Source: Rosa chinensis (Eukaryota; Streptophyta; Magnoliopsida; Rosales; Rosaceae). From it: a stretch of DNA of 64,000 nt. A program made the translations under genes and the position numbers. Below, one piece after another: positions 56,900-64,000 of the stretch (its first letter is position 1; each line of letters begins with the position of its first letter). Where the stretch lies: contig NC_037093.1 in NCBI RefSeq assembly GCF_002994745.2, forward strand, positions 33,581,884 through 33,645,883, given 5' to 3'. The notes beneath the pieces were generated by a model that saw only the letters and a list, made by a program, of their open reading frames with translations, ran no database searches and had not been told where the DNA came from.

Positions 56900-59189
56900 T
56901 GTAACGTCTCATATCTCAATTTACCCGTTTACTAATCATTCGGACGGTAAACTACAACTACTTTCACTTTTTACTTTGTTACGATACTTTTAGTGGCCCT
57001 AAAAGTTGACTTTTTGTTCGGGTCAAAATTTGAGAAAATTTCCTACATGAAAGTTGTAGAAGACGTTAAACCAAGCGTGTGCATTTGTGGTACGTAAAAA
57101 TCGGAGTTCGTATGCGAAATTTATGGCCTAAAATGTGGAAGTTACTGTTCATGGTAGTAGTAGTACATAGTTGAAATTTTTACTGTTGGGCCGGGTAACT
57201 TTCTTTTTCCCCTTATCTCTCCTCCCGCGCGCTCTCTCTTTCTCCTCTGCGCGTTTTCTCTCTCTCCTCTGCAACTCCAGTTGCTCTCTCTTTTCCAGCC
57301 ACCAAAAGGCGTGAAACCGGTAGCTACGGACTCGTCTTTACCTCCTCTTGGTGCCTGCGATGGTGGCTCACGACGGCTTGGCCGGAAAACGATGCATCGG
57401 GTCCTTGAAGTTTCACTGTAGCAGAAGTGGTCAACGCCTGTTTCTCCCCATTCCGGCCACCTCCGGCGACAAACCTTGGCCGATCAGAAGCGGCTTGAGA
57501 CGTAGATCATCTTCCCTAAAGGTTTTACAGAGAATCGAAACATGGAGGAAAAATCGAAGGTTTGAATTTCTGGGTACTATTCATAAATATGGGTTTACTG
57601 TTTTCTTAATTGTTGATCTAGGTCTAGTTTTTTTCTCGGGTTGTGGTAGTTGAGAAAAGTGTTTGGAATGATGAGATGATTGTGCTACCAAAATTTGGTG
57701 GCCATCAGAGCTGGTGGCGGTGGCGGCGGCTGCAGCGTGTAGGGCAGTGTTTTGATTCTAGTTTTTAGCCCGTTAAATCCTATAAATGTTGTAGAGCTTG
57801 TATGTGAAGTTTGGTGAATTTTGGATGAGTTTGGAATTGTTTGTGATTTTCCGAAGTTCGGAGTTTTGTGATTGAATTGTGGGAAATCCGGCAGTCTGAT
57901 TTCCCTCGTTATGGAATATGTAAATCAAGGAATTGGTGTTATGGGTGTGATTTGGGTTGAATTTGACAAGTAATGGAGATAGGGATTTTTGGGTTTCGTA
58001 TAGGTTCGTAATTATTTATTCGAATTGTCGTTTATGGAAGTGTACTTGTGTACAGGACGATATATCGAGCTACCGCATACGAAGAAACTAGTTTGCGTGG
58101 TCACCAACCAATACTGTGAGTGGACGTTTGATTTTGAATATTGATGCATGCAATTATTTCTCTAAAGTAATGCTTTATTTAATTATAATCTTTTATTTTT
58201 TGAGCATATGATGATTTGCTATCGGAAGTGATTTCGGATTTGTTTGGGTTTTGAGATTATGAAATATTATAAAGTAATTTCGGGAATGAATTGTTTTCGG
58301 ATTTTAAATGGAATTTTTGTTTAATTATTCTTTTTGCGTGTGGGACACGCTGTTGATTTTTGTGACTTACTACAAGAATTTCCGGGTACGGTTGGGAATT
58401 GTACCCATGTTTTCTTTATTCGCGGGACTTACGGGGAAGCCATATAGATTTACTGGATTTGAATGGTTTTTACCCACCATACCTGTGTCGCTATATTTTA
58501 TTGCTAGCTAGCCCATTAGTACTCCTCCCTGCTTACTATGTGCTTGTGGATGAGTATAGTAGAGCGTGGGATGCTCCAGAGTGTGGGACACTCCGACCTG
58601 AGCCTAGGAGGCTCCCTTCTTTCGTATGATGATACTTCTTCCCCATATCTTATCGATGCTTGACTAGCGGGGCTAGTCCGATTTTCACTATAGCCAGCGG
58701 GGCTGATCTTATCTTCTTGAGAAACGAGATTTCGGTTTTACGATATATTTTTCGAATGTTGTGACTAGCGAGGTTAGTTGGTTTATCGTTTTGAAATTCT
58801 TTGATATAAAGCTAAATGTGTTTTCTTATTGTTGCATGCATCGAGTTTTTAAAGGAATAAAAATGTGAGAAAGTATGAAATCTTTTTTGTTTTAAATGGT
58901 TTATTTTTGTCCACTCACGCTAACGTTTTTCGTCTACTTTCCCCTGGGCTTTTCAGTTTATAATGCCTAGTTTGCTGGCGTTATTAGTTGTGGTCGGGCG
59001 TACATGGTTCGGGGCATAGTTGACGAATAGCTTCCGCACTTCTTCGTTTGGCTCTGATCTATTGTGGGTTAGTGTTTTGGGTAGTCCACTTTAGGGGTGA
59101 CTCGGCCAGTTCTCGGTAAAGTTATCTCTAAGGTGGGCCCCGCAGGGCAACCTCGGATTTCAGGGTGAAATCCGGGGCGGGTCCTGTCA
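56900..59189 (+). mobile_element. Solo LTR, 2290 bp, nested in the 50400 LTR
   Basis: A perfect duplication GCTCT flanks it (56895-56899 and 59190-59194). The ends are TGTAACGTCTC and GGGTCCTGTCA. The U3 motif with GAAAGTTGTAGAAGACG and CGGAGTTCGTATGCG lies at about 57048-57115. Then follow CT-rich and GC-rich leader sequences. A hairpin array is at 58562-58790. It is the best-preserved member of its family here and was used to recognise the fragments at 4868 and 50400. Confidence 0.92.
58562..58790 (+). repeat. Array of six short-loop hairpins in the 56900 LTR
   Basis: GAGCGT-GGG-ATGCTC, GAGTGT-GGG-ACACTC and GAGCCT-AGG-AGGCTC follow each other at 58562-58615. GACTAGC-GGG-GCTAGTC (about 58661), CAGC-GGG-GCTG (about 58695) and GACTAGC-GAG-GTTAGTT (about 58762) come after. 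Loops are purine-only and the arms change in complementary pairs. Confidence 0.85.
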
Positions 59190-59470
59190 GCTCTGATAAC
59201 CAATTTATTGTATAAATTGTGCAAATTTGGTAGATGCAGACTTTTTTATGTGTTATGGAGTTTGGTATGGAAATGGGGAGCATGTAGGCTCTAGCACTTG
59301 AGGTTGGTTGTGAAATATTTAGAAGTGTGAGTTTAGTCGTCCACAGGTTTTTGGGTAGTCCATTTTCAGGAGTATTGCTACTGAATTTTTGGTAAAGTTA
59401 TTCCTTAAGTATGCCTTACAGGGCCACCTCGGATTTCAGGGTAAAATCCAAGCCGGAACCTGTCAGTAAT

Positions 59471-60901
59471 AGACCTAACCTCCTATTGGAGATGAGTTTT
59501 GGAAAACAAGGGTCTATAATTTAGACTATAAACTCATCATTAGAGAAGGCTGGAGCACTAAACAGATTATGGCAGTGCAATATTGCTGATAAACTGAGAT
59601 TACCAAGACACTGAATGTTATGCGAGATGACCATTATGACAAAATTTGTTCCCCAAAGTTTGGGAGCACATACTCGACTTAATTGTGTTTCTGGCTCTTC
59701 GTAAACTCTTGCCTTGAGCTTGCCACGTCAGCATAAACAATCAAACAGTTCATAAAAACATAAATTTTCATTCCAGTTCATAAAAAGTGAGCAAAATTGG
59801 CCCAAAAATTGAAAAAATCGGCCCAAAAAAGATTATCGGACCTGATTCGGTGTGAAAAGATTGAAACGCAACTTTTAGGCCCGGTCCGAGCCTGATTCAA
59901 TCCCAAAAGCTTGAGACACAACTTTCAGACCGGGCCGAAACTTAAGTCTGAATTCAGGCTATTCAGATTTTATACATGGCTCGGCCTGTGTCCAACCCTA
60001 CCATGTTCAGCTTGATTTGAGATGGAATTGGATTATGCTATAATTTATGGTACTAGAATCTAACAGTGACTCTTGACTTGAGGTTGCCACATCAACATAA
60101 AACAATCGAACGGTCAATAATGAAACATCCCCAAACTTTCAATTTTCATTACAGCACACTGCCCCTTTAAATCTTTGTGAGTGGCCGTAACCCGAAAGCC
60201 TGATGCCAAGACCCAGTCACCAAACTCAAAAAAGGAGAATGGGGTCCAAGACGGAACGCCGACGTTGCAGGCGGTGGCTCAGAGGCGGCGGCGGGCCTTT
60301 TATCCTAAGGTAGATCCTTTCGATCTCAATGACTAGATATGAGGGCCCTAATATCCTACACTTCTGGGATTACCCCCTCCTCAGGTACAAACAAGTAATG
60401 GAATCTTCTACATGTTTATTGTCAAGTTCCGTGGTTTGATTATAATAGTTTTTGTTCCTTATTTCTATTCCATTTTTTAACGATGTCTGTTGGAGGGTAC
60501 TTTTCCAAGTCTTGATCAAGCATTGACTTTCTCTTGCTTCTGGAAGAGCATATTAGTCCAGCCCCTCATCAGAGACGATACTCAGAAAATCACTAGTGGG
60601 TTAGGAAATTACAATATAAATAAACATTCAATTACCAGTTGATGACTTTTCCGTGTAGCAATTGGTGGTGTGACTAGAACATCCAAATAAGAAACAGAAA
60701 AAATGGAGACGGAGGCATTGTGTGGTTTTTCTTCGTTGAATATTTCAAAGCTGACTGATTATATATGAATAAAGACATTTGTGACTTTGGGTTGCCGCAC
60801 TATATTACAAAGTTTACATTATTAGCTAGCAGGCTTATTCTTCGTTTTCGTTACTGGTGATGAGCTGATTCCTGACCATTGAGCCTTCCTAGCTAGCTAA
60901 T
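59471..60901. other. Intergenic region before the receptor genes; repeat remnants
   Basis: A stretch of about 85 bp (GACTCTTGACTTGAGGTTGCC and ATCAACATAAA..AACAATC) near 60070-60155 is an imperfect copy of one near 59693-59780, flanking sequence rich in GGCCCGG / CGGGCC motifs like a hAT-type remnant. 60240-60420 contains an open stretch (ILHFWDYPLL) that was not recognised. ATTATATATGAATAAAG near 60757 may serve as TATA box for the receptor gene. No intact gene was seen. Confidence 0.4.
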
Positions 60902-62116
60902 ATGAATTCCTTTGTGCTACTTCAGTCCTCTTTGATTCCTTTGCTTTTGATCACTTCCTTTCTGTCGATCAATTTTCAATTGAGTGTGTGCGCCGATGAT
61001 ACAGTGGAATATGCCAACTGCAGCCAACTTATTACCTGCGGGAGCGTCAAAAGCAACATCTCTTACCCCTTTTGGGGAGCGAACCGACCCGAATACTGTG
61101 GCAAATCTGGGTTTGAGGTCACATGCGAAGCCAACGTCCCAGTGATCACCATGAGGAATATCAAGTTCAGAATTCTTGACATGAGCAATAGTAGTACTAC
61201 TACAACAACTCCTACCGTAAAAGTTGCTAGGCAGGATTACTGGGAAGATATCTGTCCCTCGACATATGTTTCCACAACCCTCGACTTCTCTCTCTTCGCT
61301 TACTCTTCTGGGCTTCTGAACGTGTCTATTTGGTACGGATGCAATGCAACCGTAACAGTCACAGGTAATTCGTATCCCTGCAACAGTAGCATCGCTGCTT
61401 CCTATCTCACACAGACGAGAGCTATTAATGTCCCAATTGATCCAGTTACTACGGGAGCCTGTCAATATAAGGTTTTAGTTCCGGTATTTGAATCCGCTTC
61501 TGAGGCTCTGGACAACAATGCTACAGATATTGAGACTGCCATAGATGGTGGTTTTGAATTGGATGTGCTAGATGCTGATAATGGCCTTTGCACCGGTTGC
61601 TTGTCATCAGGGGGAGTTTGTGGGCAAGACACTACTGTTACCAACGAATTCAAGTGCTTTTGCCAGACTACTTCATCTTCGACAACCACATGTATTGAAA
61701 GCTCTTCACCATCTCCAACTTCAGCTCCATCAGGTATCATCAGTTTCTCCCCTTATCGATATACAGATACTAATTAACTTTTCCTAGATAAGATATACGT
61801 ATAGATAAACAATTGGCCGTGAAAGTTTATGTTAGAAATCAATTCTCTATGTAGTTAAATTGATCGGATTTCAGGATAGCTAATTAGCCACTTGCTTGAC
61901 ATCCCAGAACCAAATTAAGATACGGATTTTGGTGATTTACATATCATGTTTTAGACCTTGAAGTTCATAATTGTTCTTGGACAAATATGCAGCAGTATTG
62001 TTCTTATTATTATTATAGGTAAGAAAATTAAGACGTTGCCAAGCCCGGCCGCTGTTGACTTGATCATCCTTGGAATATGTTTGTGTTTGTTTTATAAGCT
62101 TTTAAGCTTAGACTAG
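60902..62116 (+). CDS. LRK10L/WAK-like receptor ectodomain gene without kinase
   Basis: Exon 1 is 60902-61733 and exon 2 62019-62116, joined at a phase-1 intron (CAG/GTATCATC..ATTATAG), giving 309 residues. A signal peptide (about 1-31, ending SVCADD) precedes a GUB_WAK galacturonan-binding-type domain (YANCSQLITCGS, ISYPFWGANRPEYCG) and a WAK-associated C-terminal cysteine region (CTGCLSSGGVCGQD, KCFC). Exon 2 encodes a short basic stretch, a hydrophobic membrane segment (DLIILGICLCLFY), then TAG at 62114. Family members normally continue into a cytoplasmic Ser/Thr kinase. None follows before the next gene starts at 62494. It may be a membrane-anchored receptor-like protein or a truncated copy. 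The domain family is clear; the exon 2 model is inferred. Confidence 0.75.
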
Positions 62117-62493
62117 ATGGTCTGGTCGATGGAGATTTAGGCAAACAGATTGAAAGGGTTTACCCACTTTTCAATTAAGGCGGCTGATTTGTTTAACAAC
62201 CAATACAAACTTCGTGCTGAGTCCGCCCGCTGCGAAAGTTGACCCAAAAAATGATCTAGTTCACCATCATTTTAATTGACTAACACCATTAACTCCTAAC
62301 CTCCCAATAGAACCTTCTCATCTCTAATATAAAAATAAAATTGTAAAAACTTATAAATGTTTCACTATCCTCGATCCTGACTTTTATTTGTAACCCCCCA
62401 TCAGCTGAGAGATGACGAGACGACTTCAACCTTCATCTTTGATTAGGTCTTAGATCTAACCAAACCACACAGTCTCCATCTCTATCTCTAGAA
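62117..62493. other. Spacer between the two receptor genes
   Basis: About 380 bp without recognised coding sequence hold the presumed 3' UTR of the first receptor gene and the promoter of the next. No kinase remnant was seen, which matters for judging whether the first gene is truncated. Confidence 0.6.
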
Positions 62494-63286
62494 ATGCATC
62501 CCTATCTTCTCCTCCAGCAGCTCTTAATAATAATACTAGTATTCTTATCTGGGGTACCAAAATCCTTGGGGGCTGATGATGAGCGGTACCTCAACTGCAG
62601 CCAATCGTTTGATTGTGCGAGTATCGAGAGCATCGGTTACCCTTTCTGGGGATCAAACCGACCCGACTACTGTGGCTTCCCGGAGTTCAAGTTGAACTGC
62701 AGCGGCGACGCCCCGTCGATCTCAATCCAGGAACAAGAATTTCGAGTCCTTTCTATCAATCAGAGTCAAAGTAGTTTCACAGTTGCTAGAGCCGATTACT
62801 GGAACACCGTTTGTCCGGCGTCCCTTACCAATACCACCACCATAGATAATTCCAGTGTTCTTGAATTTGCTTCGGATGTTCAACAACTCTCGATCTTCTA
62901 TTCATGCCCCCCACTTAATATTCCTCTCCCACCTCAGCTTACCAGCCAATTCAACTGCACCATAAACTCTACTACGGATTCCATCAACTACTATGTGACG
63001 AAAGATCTCGACATTTTCGGGCTCTCCAACATCAGTAGCACCTTTGGAACGTGTAGCACAACTGTCAGAGTCCGAGTTTCTCAATCGGCAGCTTCCAATT
63101 TAGCATTGAATACGTCCAAGGAAAATCTAGGCGCTGCGCTAGATTCCGGGTTTAATTTGACATGGGATGCAAGCAATACCTTGTGCAAACAATGTCAAGG
63201 CTCTGGTGGTCAATGCGGCTACAATACATCTTCATCTGAATTCACCTGTTATTGCAAGGATGGACCTAATCCCTCTGATTGTAGAG
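62494..63286 (+). CDS. LRK10L/WAK-like receptor kinase gene, first exon
   Basis: Exon 1 starts at ATG 62494 and ends at 63286 in a GAG/GTATGAA phase-1 donor, the same position and phase as in the gene at 60902. It encodes about 264 residues: a signal peptide (to about LGADD), a GUB_WAK-type domain (YLNCSQSFDCAS, GYPFWGSNRPDYCG), many N-glycosylation sequons, and the WAK-associated C-terminal region (CKQCQGSGGQCGYN, FTCYCKD). Intact relatives bind cell-wall-derived or other extracellular cues and signal through a cytoplasmic kinase. Here the transmembrane and kinase exons would lie beyond the window. Tandem arrangement on the same strand fits a local gene cluster. Unspliced reading would add 30 residues to a stop at 63376-63378. 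Confidence 0.8.
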
Positions 63287-64000
63287 GTATGAATATTACC
63301 AAACAAACTTATTTATCTATCTTTTATTATGAATTCTTTTGGTCTATTAGCCATTTCTTAAGCAAGATTGATGATTGAGCAACACTCATATTGATCCATC
63401 GGTGATCACGTTGTGGTATACTAACATAGATATGTTAGTGTTACTGGTTTAATAACTTCACTCCCCACACCCCAAAACCCAGCGCCAGAACCCCCCTCTC
63501 CCAGCTCTTCTGTTTTTATTTATTTATTTTTGTTTTTTTTTTTTTTGAATAATTTGTTTTTGTTTTTTAGTGCTGAGAATATTTTATTTGGCCGGAAAAT
63601 GACAATGTTGAATCTATATTGAACTACAGCACCGGTCAGCACCTCTACCTTGATAACGCCATATCTCATTCGGCAATGGAAGTTATTTCCTAATACATCT
63701 AAAACAAATTTCAAAACTTTACATCTTTACCATATTTTGTTCCGTTACATCTAATTTCCAAAACTTTACGTTGTTACTATATTTTGTTTCGTTACATCTA
63801 ATTCAATCATATTCTATATTACCATGGCATTATGATCAAATGTTCTCTTTCTTTTTACCTCTTCAAGCTCAAGTTCTCTCTAGCCCCATTGTTTGGCTTA
63901 GCTCTTTGAGATGGCCAGAGAAAAAGAGTTGTTTTTATTTCATAAAAAAAAAAGGAGTAGTTTTAAAAATCTTATTAGGAACTAAATAGAATTATATTCT
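63287..64000 (+). other. Presumed first intron of the second receptor gene
   Basis: This is A/T-rich sequence with a T/TTTA-rich stretch at 63517-63565 and no recognised coding region up to the window edge. It fits a long first intron, but no acceptor or kinase exon is visible, so a truncated gene cannot be excluded. Confidence 0.5.

Larger units (their letters stand above)
50400..59465 (+). mobile_element. 5'-truncated LTR, host of the largest nest
   Basis: Four separated pieces (about 50400-51811, 56629-56899, 59195-59465, with exact joins at the duplicated target bases) match the later two thirds of the LTR at 56900 in order: the ATAGGACGAT region, the GTGAGTGGA..TGCATG..TTATTTAATTA region, ACCATACTTGGGTTG then TTGCTAGCTAG, the CCACTCACGCTAA region, and the 3' end GGAACCTGTCA. 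The 5' third with U3 and TATA was not found, and the left border is approximate. It is interrupted by the MULE at 51812 and the LTR at 56900. Confidence 0.75.

Noticed and set aside
57348..57653. 101-codon frame in the 56900 LTR
   Set aside because: It lies in the GC-rich leader part of a solo LTR. The equivalent region of the related LTRs has no conserved frame.
60917..61465. 182-codon minus-strand frame opposite the receptor exon
   Set aside because: It is the antisense shadow of the LRK10L-like exon, which has signal peptide, cysteine pattern and splice donor.
1..64000. tRNA, rRNA or organellar DNA insert
   Set aside because: No cloverleaf with matching anticodon arm, rRNA core or organelle gene was noticed on reading either strand, although a scan with a dedicated tool was not possible.

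Overview
This window looks like a repeat-rich nuclear segment from a flowering plant. The evidence is GT-AG introns, two elicitor-peptide precursor genes, two LRK10L/WAK-type receptor genes, and plant transposon families (CACTA, MULE, hAT, Harbinger, a plant LINE and many LTRs). It is surely a eudicot. The repeat style recalls Rosaceae, but that is an impression, not a demonstration.

Layout. 1-4867 is the 5' part of a CACTA element whose TNP2 transposase reads leftwards off the window. It is inserted in an LTR fragment (4868-6680). 6838-13853 is a decayed, 5'-truncated LINE with a 16-bp target-site duplication (TSD), split by an LTR insertion (9599-12359) that itself carries a MULE-type MITE. 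14030-14456 is a hairpin MITE inside a (TA)n tract. A PROPEP-like gene lies at 15130-15525, followed by a palindromic MULE (16666-18355), a directly repeated segment, exon-like debris and two more MITEs. A second PROPEP-like gene lies at 24208-24671. 25512-50000 is mostly LTRs, including one splitting a Harbinger transposase relic (28108-32400), one nested pair at 37400-41963 and another at 44459-49951. 50400-59465 is a four-part nest: an LTR broken by a Pack-MULE-like element and by a second LTR, the MULE itself being broken by a third. Two LRK10L-like receptor genes (60902-62116 and 62494 onward) close the window.

The host genes share a theme. PROPEPs release peptides that trigger pattern-type immunity, and LRK10L proteins are cell-surface receptor kinases, so this is a small defence-related neighbourhood inside dense repeats. 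No direct partnership between them can be read from the sequence.

Two patterns stand out. First, twelve LTR copies are visible, nine with perfect 5-bp TSDs, yet no gag-pol coding sequence is seen: every resolved insertion is a solo LTR. Second, several of these LTRs carry arrays of small hairpins in which the loop stays constant while the two stem arms change together. The clearest arrays are at 46828-47103 and 58562-58790. Separately, a conserved U3 segment just upstream of the LTR TATA box recurs in otherwise diverged LTRs and is tandemly amplified inside the palindromic MULE. All coordinates, repeats and translations were read by eye. No alignment or database search was run.
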